Source: Bacillota bacterium
GTDB taxonomy: Bacteria; Bacillota; Clostridia; Oscillospirales; Oscillospiraceae
Assembly (NCBI GenBank): GCA_023393155.1
Contig: JAEWML010000020.1
Location: 1 to 7,423 of the forward strand
Reading direction: 5' to 3'
Length of the DNA: 7,423 nt
Part shown: positions 1-4,956 of the stretch, piece after piece
Layout: each line of letters opens with the position of its first letter
How positions within the stretch are numbered: position 1 is the first letter of the stretch
Translations under genes and position numbers: made by a program
Notes under the pieces: model-generated
What the model saw: the letters and a program-made list of their open reading frames with translations, nothing else
Database searches by the model: none
What the model was told of the DNA's origin: nothing

Positions 1-56
1 TCCCTGTCTATTTTGTTCAGCAGGTCCTCCGCGAGAAAAACCCCGCGCGCAGCAAC
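1..56 (-). other. spacer downstream of rpmH, probable rnpA leader
   Basis: This is the minus-strand sequence right after the rpmH stop. In Firmicutes the next gene is almost always rnpA (RNase P protein), but no convincing RnpA N-terminus (a basic LKxNxxF-type stretch) can be read here, so its start probably lies beyond the left edge. A GGAGGA on the minus strand (25-30) is a possible Shine-Dalgarno. It is followed only by a CTG at 18-20, an improbable start. A 6-bp hairpin with one G-U pair (CGCGGG, GTTTTT loop, CTCGCG; 30-47) follows the rpmH stop, but no U-run comes after it, so it is not a terminator and rpmH-rnpA co-transcription is plausible. Confidence 0.4.
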
Positions 57-197
57 TTAGTAGCTGAGCTGAGCACGGCCCTTGGCGCGGCGGCGGGCAA
101 GAACCTTGCGGCCGTTGGCTGTGGCCATCCGCTTGCGGAAGCCGTGGACCTTCTGTCCGTGGCGCTTCTTGGGCTGATAGGTACGTTTTGTCGCCAT
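57..197 (-). CDS. rpmH: 50S ribosomal protein L34
   Basis: L34 is a small, very basic structural protein of the large ribosomal subunit that binds 23S rRNA. The 46-aa product starts [12 protein letters not shown] and contains the family signature [24 protein letters not shown] (residues 16-41), dense in Arg and Lys. It is two residues longer than the common 44-aa form because of the MAT start. The ATG at 195-197 is chosen because the conserved KRTYQP block follows immediately and a strong AGGAGGTG Shine-Dalgarno lies 7 nt upstream (205-212). Upstream in-frame ATGs would put promoter and leader sequence into the protein and are rejected. The gene is divergent from dnaA, as in most Firmicutes, and has its own strong promoter about 120 nt upstream. 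Confidence 0.97.
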   Translation of the reverse strand: MATKRTYQPKKRHGQKVHGFRKRMATANGRKVLARRRAKGRAQLSY

Positions 198-204
198 GTT
201 GAGA

Positions 205-212
205 CACCTCCT
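205..212 (-). promoter_or_regulatory. rpmH Shine-Dalgarno
   Basis: AGGAGGTG on the minus strand is nearly full complementarity to the 16S 3' end. It lies 7 nt from the rpmH ATG and fixes that start against longer in-frame alternatives. Confidence 0.9.
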
Positions 213-230
213 GTATTGAAATCTTTTCCG

Positions 231-247
231 GCCGCCTATACGGCGGC
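231..247 (-). other. hairpin in rpmH leader
   Basis: GCCGCC and GGCGGC form a perfect 6-bp GC-only stem with a 5-nt loop (GTATA on the minus strand) inside the roughly 110-nt untranslated rpmH leader. No T-run follows on either strand, so it is not an intrinsic terminator. Its role is unknown. Leader structures that regulate ribosomal-protein genes are a known general class, but I recognise no established motif here. Confidence 0.5.
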
Positions 248-314
248 TCTTACTCGACACGGCACTTGCGCCGCGCAGTAAACAAATAAAAAACGCAAAT
301 CCAGCGCACGGAAT

Positions 315-343
315 AGTATACATGGAAATCAAAATACTGTCAA
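315..343 (-). promoter_or_regulatory. rpmH sigma-A promoter
   Basis: On the minus strand, TTGACA (338-343) is followed by exactly 17 bp and TATACT (315-320). This is a perfect -35, optimal spacing and a five-of-six -10. Transcription should start near 308, giving an rpmH leader of about 110 nt. It is the closest match to the vegetative consensus in the window, as expected for a highly expressed ribosomal protein operon. Confidence 0.88.
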
Positions 344-370
344 TAAAAACTTGCAAACGCCGAAATTTTC

Positions 371-389
371 AGGCAAATTGCCTTTTTTT
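371..389 (+). terminator. short hairpin followed by T-run
   Basis: AGGCAA and TTGCCT are perfect inverted repeats around one A, which can fold as a 5-bp stem with an AAT loop, followed by six Ts. As a terminator it is weak because the stem is short. The symmetry also fits a protein-binding palindrome. It is oriented for plus-strand transcripts, although no plus-strand gene is visible upstream. Confidence 0.35.
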
Positions 390-398
390 GAGAACCTG

Positions 399-428
399 AC
401 GGACAAAACCACAAGATGTCCGTTTTTT
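399..428 (+). terminator. intrinsic terminator upstream of dnaA
   Basis: ACGGACA (399-405) pairs perfectly with TGTCCGT (417-423) across an 11-nt loop and runs into a tract of six Ts (423-428). This is the standard layout of a Rho-independent terminator for plus-strand RNA. There is no gene on the plus strand to its left in this window. It may therefore insulate the dnaA promoter from stray rightward transcription or end an unannotated short transcript. The reverse orientation lacks a T-run. Confidence 0.65.
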
Positions 429-497
429 ACCGCTGCTTTTTCCAGATATTGTGTTTTACCTCTCTGTTTTTTCAATTCTTATTTATTAGAATAAGTG

Positions 498-526
498 TTG
501 TTTTTTTTCACGTTTTTTGGTATAAT
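498..526 (+). promoter_or_regulatory. dnaA promoter with extended -10
   Basis: A perfect TATAAT (521-526) is preceded by TGG at 518-520, giving the extended -10 TGnTATAAT. The -35 TTGTTT (498-503) is poor but sits at the ideal 17-bp spacing. Transcription should start about 532-533, leaving a leader of about 46 nt before the TTG start. An extended -10 commonly compensates for a weak -35. No good DnaA box overlaps it; the best match is TTTTCCAGA at 438-446, one mismatch from TTTTCCACA. Confidence 0.82.
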
Positions 527-540
527 CAGTGGGTATATGA

Positions 541-561
541 TTTCCCCTGCTTGCAGGGAAA
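541..561 (+). other. hairpin in dnaA mRNA leader
   Basis: CCCTG (545-549) pairs with CAGGG (554-558) around a CTTG loop. The stem extends through TTT/AAA (541-543 with 559-561) past a single bulged C544. The structure begins about 8 nt from the predicted 5' end and abuts the Shine-Dalgarno region at 561-569. Such a 5' hairpin could protect the mRNA or tune translation. That role is inferred from position only. Confidence 0.6.
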
Positions 562-578
562 GAGAGGTGTCTTTACTT

Positions 579-1892
579 TTGAATTCCGTAGCCGACGTCT
601 GGACAAACGTCCTCACTCAGTTAAAACGCGACCTCTCGGAGACGACCATTGCCACCTGGTTTGACGAACTGGAAGCCGTGGATCTCCGGGACGGCGTTTT
701 TTATCTGCACTGTCCCAACGACTTCAAGAAAAATTACATTGAGAGCCTGTTCATAAAAAACATCAAGGCGGCCCTTCACGATATTTTTTCCACCGATTTT
801 GAGGTAACCGTCCTCACCGCCGAGGAATACGCCATTTTTTCAGGCAGCGCCCAGAAAAAGAAGTCGGAGGCATTTACCTCCGACGAATTTACCTTTGAGC
901 GCTTTGTGGTGGGTTCCAGCAACAAGCTGGCACATGCCGCCTGCATCTCCGTGGCGGAGCATCCGGCAAAAAACTACAACCCGCTGCTGATTTACGGAGA
1001 TTCCGGTCTTGGAAAAACCCACCTGATTTATTCCATTGCCCACGTCATCAAAAAAGACGACCCCAACGCAAAGATCGCCTATGTAAAAGGCGACGATTTG
1101 ACCAACGAGCTGGTGGAGGCCATTCAGGGAGGAAAAACCGCCGAAATGCGAGAGAAATACCGCAAGGCAGACCTGTTTCTGGTGGATGACGTGCAGTTTA
1201 TCGCCGGACGGAAGCAGACGCAGGAGGAATTTTTCCACACCTTCAACAATCTTTACGAGTCCGGCAAGCAGATTGTGCTCACCTCGGACCGGCCCCCCTC
1301 GGAAATGATGCAGTTGGAGGACCGGCTGCGTACCCGGTTTGAATGGGGCCTTCTGGTGGACGTGGCCCCGCCGGACTATGAAACCCGCATGGCCATCATC
1401 AAAAACAAGGCCGCCCTGCTTGGCATGGAAATTCCCAACAAGGTGGCCGCCTACATCGCCGAACGGGTCACCTCCAACGTCCGGCAGCTTGAGGGCACCA
1501 TCAACAAGCTTCTCGCCTATAAGGACCTTTTGGGTGACGACGTGGACGAGGACCTGGTGAAGCGGGCCATTCAGGATATTCTCCGCCGGGGAGAGAACCT
1601 TCCCACCTCGGATTCCATCGTGGAGTTTGTCTCCAAGTATTACGGCGTGGATGCCGAAGTCATTCGAGGGCAGCAGCGGGTGCGGGAGGCGGTGGCCGCC
1701 CGGCAGGTCGCTATGTACCTGATTCGCAGCATGACAAACCTCTCCAGCGACGACATCGGCAAATTTTTTGGAAACCGGGACCACTCCACTGTACTTTACT
1801 CAATTGAGAAGGTAGAGCGGCAGATGAAGTCTGACGCGGGCTTTGCCGAGGCGGTGAAAGAAATCAAAACCAACATCAGCTCCAAGCACTGA
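579..1892 (+). CDS. dnaA: chromosomal replication initiator DnaA
   Basis: DnaA is an AAA+ ATPase that binds DnaA boxes at oriC, melts the origin and recruits the helicase. The product is 437 aa. Domain I covers roughly residues 1-80 (VADVWTNVLTQLK). The linker (about 81-100) is short. The AAA+ core has Walker A GDSGLGKTH (140-148), Walker B LFLVDDVQ (199-206), sensor 1 VLTSDRPP (233-240), box VII with its arginine finger in RLRTRFEWG (R253) and sensor 2 VRQLEG (R302). Domain IV ends with the DNA-binding helix-turn-helix and the RDHSTV signature (400-405). The start is read as TTG 579 because the family N-terminus is MNSxADVW and AGAGAGGTG lies just upstream. In-frame ATGs at 495 and 537 fall before or at the predicted transcription start. 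GTG 567 lies inside the Shine-Dalgarno but cannot be fully excluded. Confidence 0.97.
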   Translation: MNSVADVWTNVLTQLKRDLSETTIATWFDELEAVDLRDGVFYLHCPNDFKKNYIESLFIKNIKAALHDIFSTDFEVTVLTAEEYAIFSGSAQKKKSEAFTSDEFTFERFVVGSSNKLAHAACISVAEHPAKNYNPLLIYGDSGLGKTHLIYSIAHVIKKDDPNAKIAYVKGDDLTNELVEAIQGGKTAEMREKYRKADLFLVDDVQFIAGRKQTQEEFFHTFNNLYESGKQIVLTSDRPPSEMMQLEDRLRTRFEWGLLVDVAPPDYETRMAIIKNKAALLGMEIPNKVAAYIAERVTSNVRQLEGTINKLLAYKDLLGDDVDEDLVKRAIQDILRRGENLPTSDSIVEFVSKYYGVDAEVIRGQQRVREAVAARQVAMYLIRSMTNLSSDDIGKFFGNRDHSTVLYSIEKVERQMKSDAGFAEAVKEIKTNISSKH

Positions 1893-1909
1893 GTTTTCCC
1901 CGCTCTTCC

Positions 1910-1918
1910 TGTGGAAAA
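1910..1918 (-). promoter_or_regulatory. DnaA box 1
   Basis: TGTGGAAAA on the plus strand reads TTTTCCACA on the minus strand, one mismatch from the TTATCCACA consensus. It lies 18 bp after the dnaA stop. Confidence 0.8.
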
Positions 1919-1930
1919 GGAAAACAGTTT

Positions 1931-1939
1931 TGTGGAAAA
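1931..1939 (-). promoter_or_regulatory. DnaA box 2
   Basis: An identical TGTGGAAAA 9-mer in the same orientation as box 1. Its start is 21 bp away, about two helical turns, which suits cooperative DnaA binding on one face. Confidence 0.8.
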
Positions 1940-1958
1940 CCGGGGTCTTTATACCCAT

Positions 1959-1967
1959 TGTGGAAAA
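1959..1967 (-). promoter_or_regulatory. DnaA box 3
   Basis: A third identical TGTGGAAAA in the same orientation. It overlaps the left arm of the perfect inverted repeat at 1961-1984. Confidence 0.8.
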
Positions 1968-1984
1968 ACACCCCTGTTTTTCCA
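1961..1984. repeat. perfect 10-bp inverted repeat in oriC
   Basis: TGGAAAAACA (1961-1970) and TGTTTTTCCA (1975-1984) are exact reverse complements around a CCCC loop. The left arm contains most of DnaA box 3. The right arm carries a mirrored but imperfect box (TTTTCCAGC, 1978-1986). No T-run follows, so a simple dnaA terminator is unlikely. The repeat could extrude as a cruciform or fold at the end of the dnaA mRNA. Confidence 0.75.
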
Positions 1985-2006
1985 GCTTGCGTTCGTAAAA
2001 ACTTTT

Positions 2007-2020
2007 CCTGTGCTGACAGG
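2007..2020. repeat. small inverted repeat in oriC
   Basis: CCTGT and ACAGG form a 5-bp stem around GCTG, between the 10-bp inverted repeat and the box next to the unwinding element. It is short and may be incidental. Confidence 0.35.
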
Positions 2021-2031
2021 GATTTCCGCAC

Positions 2032-2040
2032 TTTTCCACA
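2032..2040 (+). promoter_or_regulatory. DnaA box 4, next to the unwinding element
   Basis: TTTTCCACA is oriented opposite to boxes 1-3 and points toward the DnaA-trios 12 bp downstream. A degenerate ATTTCCGCA (2022-2030) precedes it in tandem with a 10-bp start-to-start period. In B. subtilis the box in this position nucleates the DnaA filament that enters the trio strand. Confidence 0.85.
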
Positions 2041-2052
2041 GTTTTTGTCCCT

Positions 2053-2070
2053 CTACTATGACTATCACTA
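2053..2070 (+). promoter_or_regulatory. DnaA-trio array
   Basis: Six consecutive triplets read CTA CTA TGA CTA TCA CTA, with A at every third base (2055 to 2070). On the complementary strand CTA is 3'-GAT-5', the DnaA-trio consensus. The array is preceded by TTTTTGTCCCT, containing a short GC cluster, and followed by an AT-rich tract. The arrangement parallels the B. subtilis origin, where trios direct DnaA onto one strand for melting. Confidence 0.8.
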
Positions 2071-2120
2071 AGAAATATATCTTTCTTTTCTAAAAGAACG
2101 CAAAACTACAAATTTTCGCT
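2071..2120. other. AT-rich duplex unwinding region
   Basis: The stretch after the trios (AGAAATATATCTTTC, then TTTTC, AAAAG and AAATTTTC blocks) is markedly AT-rich against GC-rich neighbouring genes. Its position beside the trio array makes it the likely site of first strand opening. The exact boundaries are approximate. Confidence 0.65.
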
Positions 2121-2175
2121 TTGTCCCCCTGCTTTCATTAAAAAAGAAAAGCTTCCACAGAAAGGAAAAACGCTT

Positions 2176-3288
2176 ATGAAATTCTCCTGTGAAAAAGCTC
2201 TGCTGCAAAGCGCGGTGGCCGTGGCTTCCCGCGCCGTGTCGCAGAAAAGCTCTATTCCCGCTCTGGAGGGCCTTTTGCTTCGCGCCAGCGAAACGGTGAC
2301 GGTTTCCGGCTACAACATGCAGACCGGCATTCGTACCATTCTCTCCGCCGACGTGACGGAACCCGGCGCTCTGGTTTTAAACGCGCGCCTTTTCGGCGAC
2401 ATCATCCGGCGAATGCCGGACGACATGATTACCTTTTCTTCGGACGACAGGCTGACGGTCCGCCTTCAGTGCGGAGACGCGGATTTTAATATCATGGGCC
2501 TCAGCGCCGCGGACTATCCCGATCTTCCAGAGGTGGAGGACGAATATTCTGTCTCCATTCAGCAAAAAACCCTGCGCTCCATGATTGAGCAGACGCTGTT
2601 TGCCGTCTCCACCAACGAGAGCCGACCGGTCCACACCGGTTCCCTGTTTGAAATCGGCGAAAACGGACTGACCGTGGTGTCCGTGGATGGATTTAGGCTT
2701 GCCATTCGCAAGGAACCCTTGGAGCGGGTCAACGGCGGGTATTTCTCCTTTGTGGCGCCCGGCTCCGCCCTGAACGAAATTGAAAAAATTTGCGGCGACG
2801 TGGAGGATCCGGCGGCAATTACCTTAGGGAAGCGCCACATTTTATTTGAGGTTGGTGAGACGCAGCTCATCTGCCGCCGTCTGGAAGGGGATTTTCTGGA
2901 CTATAAGAGCGCCGTGCCCCGGAAAAACCCCATTTCTGTCGTGGCCGACACCAAGGAGCTGATTCAGAGCATCGACCGGGTGAGCGTGGTGATCTCCGAA
3001 AAGCTGAAAAGCCCCGTGCGGTGCCTGTTTGACAAGGACCGGGTGGTTCTTTCCGCAAAAACCGCCAACGGCGAGGCCAAGGACGTCTGCCGCGTGGCGG
3101 GCGACGGAGGGGAACTGGAAATTGGCTTCAATAACCGCTATCTGATGGAGGCCCTGCGCTATGCCCCCGCCGACACAGTGAAAATCGAACTGAACACAGG
3201 CGTCTCTCCCGCCGTCATCGTCCCCACGGAGGGCGAGGAGAACTTCCTTTATATGGTGCTGCCCGTGCGGCTGAAAGCGCAGGACTGA
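2176..3288 (+). CDS. dnaN: DNA polymerase III beta subunit (sliding clamp)
   Basis: The beta clamp is a ring-shaped homodimer that encircles DNA and tethers the replicative polymerase and repair enzymes. The 370-aa length is typical of the family (about 365-380) and fits three consecutive clamp domains (about 1-120, 125-245 and 250-370). Recognisable blocks are MKFSCEKALLQSAVAVASRAV with SSIPALEGLLL at the N-terminus, SVDGFRLAIRKEPL in the second domain (about 169-182), and the C-terminal YMVLPVRL, which closes the third domain. The ATG at 2176 follows an AGAAAGGA ribosome site and begins directly with the conserved MKF. It lies just downstream of oriC and one base before the S4-domain gene, which suggests co-translation with that gene and recF. 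Confidence 0.98.
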   Translation: MKFSCEKALLQSAVAVASRAVSQKSSIPALEGLLLRASETVTVSGYNMQTGIRTILSADVTEPGALVLNARLFGDIIRRMPDDMITFSSDDRLTVRLQCGDADFNIMGLSAADYPDLPEVEDEYSVSIQQKTLRSMIEQTLFAVSTNESRPVHTGSLFEIGENGLTVVSVDGFRLAIRKEPLERVNGGYFSFVAPGSALNEIEKICGDVEDPAAITLGKRHILFEVGETQLICRRLEGDFLDYKSAVPRKNPISVVADTKELIQSIDRVSVVISEKLKSPVRCLFDKDRVVLSAKTANGEAKDVCRVAGDGGELEIGFNNRYLMEALRYAPADTVKIELNTGVSPAVIVPTEGEENFLYMVLPVRLKAQD

Positions 3289-3289
3289 A

Positions 3290-3505
3290 ATGAAAGCTGT
3301 CACAATCACGACGGAATATGTAAAGCTTCAGGACCTTTTAAAGCTGGCAAATCTGGTGTACTCCGGCGGCGAAGCCAAGGAGCGCATCCAGGGCGGCGAG
3401 GTCATGGTGAACGGTGAAACCTGCACCCAGCGGGGCAAAAAACTGCGTCCCGGCGACGTGGCCCGGCTGGATGGGCAGGAATGTACTCCGGTCTATGCGC
3501 ATTGA
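3290..3505 (+). CDS. yaaA: S4-domain RNA-binding protein YaaA
   Basis: A 71-aa protein that is essentially one S4 RNA-binding fold. Its pattern EYVKLQDLLKLANLVYSGGE, then AKERIQGGEVMVNG and RGKKLRPGDV (about residues 48-57), matches the YaaA/YbcJ-type small S4 proteins found between dnaN and recF in many Firmicutes. B. subtilis YaaA has been linked to ribosome assembly; a similar RNA-associated role here is inferred. The ATG lies one base after the dnaN stop with only a weak AGGA before it, so translation is probably coupled to dnaN. Its last 11 nt overlap the start of recF in another frame. No membrane segment or signal peptide is seen. Confidence 0.92.
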   Translation: MKAVTITTEYVKLQDLLKLANLVYSGGEAKERIQGGEVMVNGETCTQRGKKLRPGDVARLDGQECTPVYAH

Positions 3506-4598
3506 CGGACTGTTTCTGGAAAATTTCCGCAACTACACCCGGCAGGAGCTGTCCTTCGACCCGGACTGCAACGTGATTTTCGGCGACAACGCCCAGGGAA
3601 AGACCAATCTGCTGGAGGCTGTCCAATATCTTTCCTGCGGTGGCTCCGACCGGGCGAAAAGTGACCGGGAGCTGATTGGCTTTTCAGCGGAAAACGCCGC
3701 TTTGTCCGGCAGGGTTTTTTCAAGGGAACGGGAATTTGCCCTGCGGGCGGAGCTTTACCGGGGAAAGCGCAGAAAGCTTTGGGTGAATAAGGTTTCGGCA
3801 AAAACGGCGGCGGAGCTTTCCGGCGTTCTTCAAACCGTGTTTTTCTGTCCGGAGGATTTACTGCTGATTCGTGACGGTGCGGCGGCGCGGCGGCGGTTTC
3901 TGGACAATGCCCTGTGCCAGCTTCGGCCCCGGTATGCCTCCGCCCTTGCGTCCTACCGCCGGGCATATGCCCACAAGACCCGGATCCTGCGGGACTGCGA
4001 CCAACAGCCCGGCCTTTTGCAGATGCTGCCGGAGTTTAACGAGCGGCTGGTGCAGTGCGGCGCGGTCTTGATTCATTATCGGGCGCAGTTTGTACAGAAG
4101 CTGGCGGCTACGGCCGCGGCCAACCATGCAGATTGCTCCGGCGGGAAGGAACGCCTGTCCGTCTCCTACAAAACCGTCTCCTCTGTGGAGGACCCATTGG
4201 CGGAGTCTGCAATTTTGGCACGACAGCTTCGGAGCCATATGGAAAACCACAAATGTGCGGAGCTTGCCTCCCGGCTGTGCCTTTCCGGTCCCCACAAGGA
4301 TGACCTTGTGGTGGAAATTGACGGACGGGACGCCAAAACCTATTGTTCGCAGGGACAGACCCGCACGGCGGCCTTGAGCTTAAAGCTTGCCGAGCGGGAG
4401 ATTTACAAAAATGCCTCCGGGGAGGCTCCCGTGCTGCTGCTGGACGATGTACTCTCCGAGCTGGACCCCCGGCGGCAGGAATTTGTGCTGAACCGCATCG
4501 CGGGGGGACAGGTGTTCATCACCTGCTGTGAAGATGATAGGCTTCCCGTGCTTCTTGGGGGAAAGGTGTTTCATGTGGCAAACGGTCGCGCGGAGTAA
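3495..4598 (+). CDS. recF: DNA replication and repair protein RecF
   Basis: RecF is an SMC-like ABC ATPase that acts with RecO and RecR to load RecA at single-strand gaps and stalled forks. The 367-aa product has the family opening LFLENFRNY (6-14), Walker A GDNAQGKTN (30-38), the GPHKDDL block (265-271), the ABC signature in CSQGQTRTAALSLKLAE (284-300) and Walker B LLLDDVLSELD (314-324). Length is normal for RecF. The ATG at 3495 is chosen because MRIDGLFLENFRNY aligns with the family start; longer in-frame readings give no family sequence. Its nearest AGGA is 14 nt upstream, so it probably depends on coupling to yaaA, which it overlaps by 11 nt. A parS site lies 17 bp past the stop. Confidence 0.97.
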   Translation: MRIDGLFLENFRNYTRQELSFDPDCNVIFGDNAQGKTNLLEAVQYLSCGGSDRAKSDRELIGFSAENAALSGRVFSREREFALRAELYRGKRRKLWVNKVSAKTAAELSGVLQTVFFCPEDLLLIRDGAAARRRFLDNALCQLRPRYASALASYRRAYAHKTRILRDCDQQPGLLQMLPEFNERLVQCGAVLIHYRAQFVQKLAATAAANHADCSGGKERLSVSYKTVSSVEDPLAESAILARQLRSHMENHKCAELASRLCLSGPHKDDLVVEIDGRDAKTYCSQGQTRTAALSLKLAEREIYKNASGEAPVLLLDDVLSELDPRRQEFVLNRIAGGQVFITCCEDDRLPVLLGGKVFHVANGRAE

Positions 4599-4615
4599 AC
4601 CGCCTGAACCCGTAA

Positions 4616-4631
4616 TGTTTCACGTGAAACT
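4616..4631. other. parS centromere-like site
   Basis: TGTTTCACGTGAAACT matches the near-universal bacterial parS 16-mer TGTTTCACGTGAAACA at 15 of 16 positions; only the last base differs. It lies in the 83-bp recF-remB gap. ParB (Spo0J) loads at parS as a CTP-dependent clamp, spreads and recruits condensin to segregate origins. parS sites cluster near oriC, which fits this one. ParA and ParB themselves are not in the window. Confidence 0.93.
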
Positions 4632-4681
4632 TAAAGGTAAATGCGCACTTTTGCGCTTGTGCGGAAAGAGGAGGACGGACC

Positions 4682-4948
4682 TTGTATCTTCATATCGGTC
4701 AGAACGAGATTGTCCCGGAAAATCGGGTGGTGGGCATTTTTGATCTGGACAAATGCAGCTACGGAAAACGGACCCGGGAATATCTTGCAAAAGCGGATAG
4801 CGAGGGCGTGGTGCTGGACGTCTCCGGAGCTTTGCCAAAATCCTTTGTAGTATGCGACCATCCCTATCATCCGCAGATTATATATCTCTCCCAGCTTGGC
4901 CCCGCCACGCTGCAAAAGCGGGCGGAGAGCCTGGAGCTGGAGCTGTAA
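4682..4948 (+). CDS. remB: RemB/YaaB-like regulatory protein (DUF370)
   Basis: An 88-aa protein of the DUF370 family, matching YaaB (RemB) of B. subtilis, which sits in the same place between recF and gyrB and promotes extracellular matrix (biofilm) gene expression. The N-terminus MYLHIGQNEIVPENRVVGIFDLD is diagnostic, and the PKSFVVCD and LSQLGPATLQKRAESL blocks (about 52-85) agree. The start is a TTG at 4682. An excellent AGGAGG (4669-4674) lies 7 nt before it and the family begins exactly at MYxHxG, so the rare codon is convincing. The gene has its own strong ribosome site and is separated from recF by the parS gap. Whether it controls matrix genes in this organism is inferred from homology alone. 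Confidence 0.92.
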   Translation: MYLHIGQNEIVPENRVVGIFDLDKCSYGKRTREYLAKADSEGVVLDVSGALPKSFVVCDHPYHPQIIYLSQLGPATLQKRAESLELEL

Positions 4949-4956
4949 GCATGTTA

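Larger units (their letters stand above)
1893..2175. other. oriC, dnaA-dnaN intergenic origin
   Basis: This 283-bp gap is flanked by dnaA and dnaN, the standard location of oriC in Firmicutes. It holds three TGTGGAAAA boxes in one orientation (1910, 1931, 1959) and one TTTTCCACA in the opposite orientation (2032). Degenerate copies lie at 2022-2030 (ATTTCCGCA) and 2151-2159 (GCTTCCACA). After the 2032 box come a short GC cluster, a run of DnaA-trio triplets and an AT-rich tract. This order of box, GC cluster, trios and AT-rich DNA matches the basal unwinding system of Bacillus subtilis. No convincing dnaN promoter was recognised here, so dnaN may be read from the dnaA promoter or from an atypical one. 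Confidence 0.93.

Noticed and set aside
18..20. A CTG start for rnpA on the minus strand after GGAGGA.
   Set aside because: CTG starts are very rare, and the few codons that follow (LNKIDR) do not resemble a known RnpA N-terminus.
252..260. A Spo0A-box-like TGTCGAG on the minus strand in the rpmH leader.
   Set aside because: It matches only the TGTCGA core, has no neighbouring copy and lies in a transcribed leader rather than at a promoter.
495..578. An in-frame N-terminal extension of DnaA starting at ATG 495 or 537.
   Set aside because: The ATG at 495 is upstream of the predicted transcription start, 537 is only a few bases from it, and the extra residues are hydrophobic and unlike any DnaA N-terminus. 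The family start fits TTG 579.
840..1784. A long open frame on the minus strand opposite dnaA.
   Set aside because: It is a codon-bias shadow of dnaA in GC-rich DNA, with no recognisable domain.
4567..4582. A second parS-like sequence, TGTTTCATGTGGCAAA, near the end of recF.
   Set aside because: Only 12 of 16 positions match, the central CG is lost and the palindrome is broken. It also lies in coding sequence.
4643..4656. A short hairpin GCGCA-CTTT-TGCGC between parS and remB.
   Set aside because: It has only five pairs and no T-run, and sits where chance repeats of GCGC are easy. It is not supported as a terminator or attenuator.
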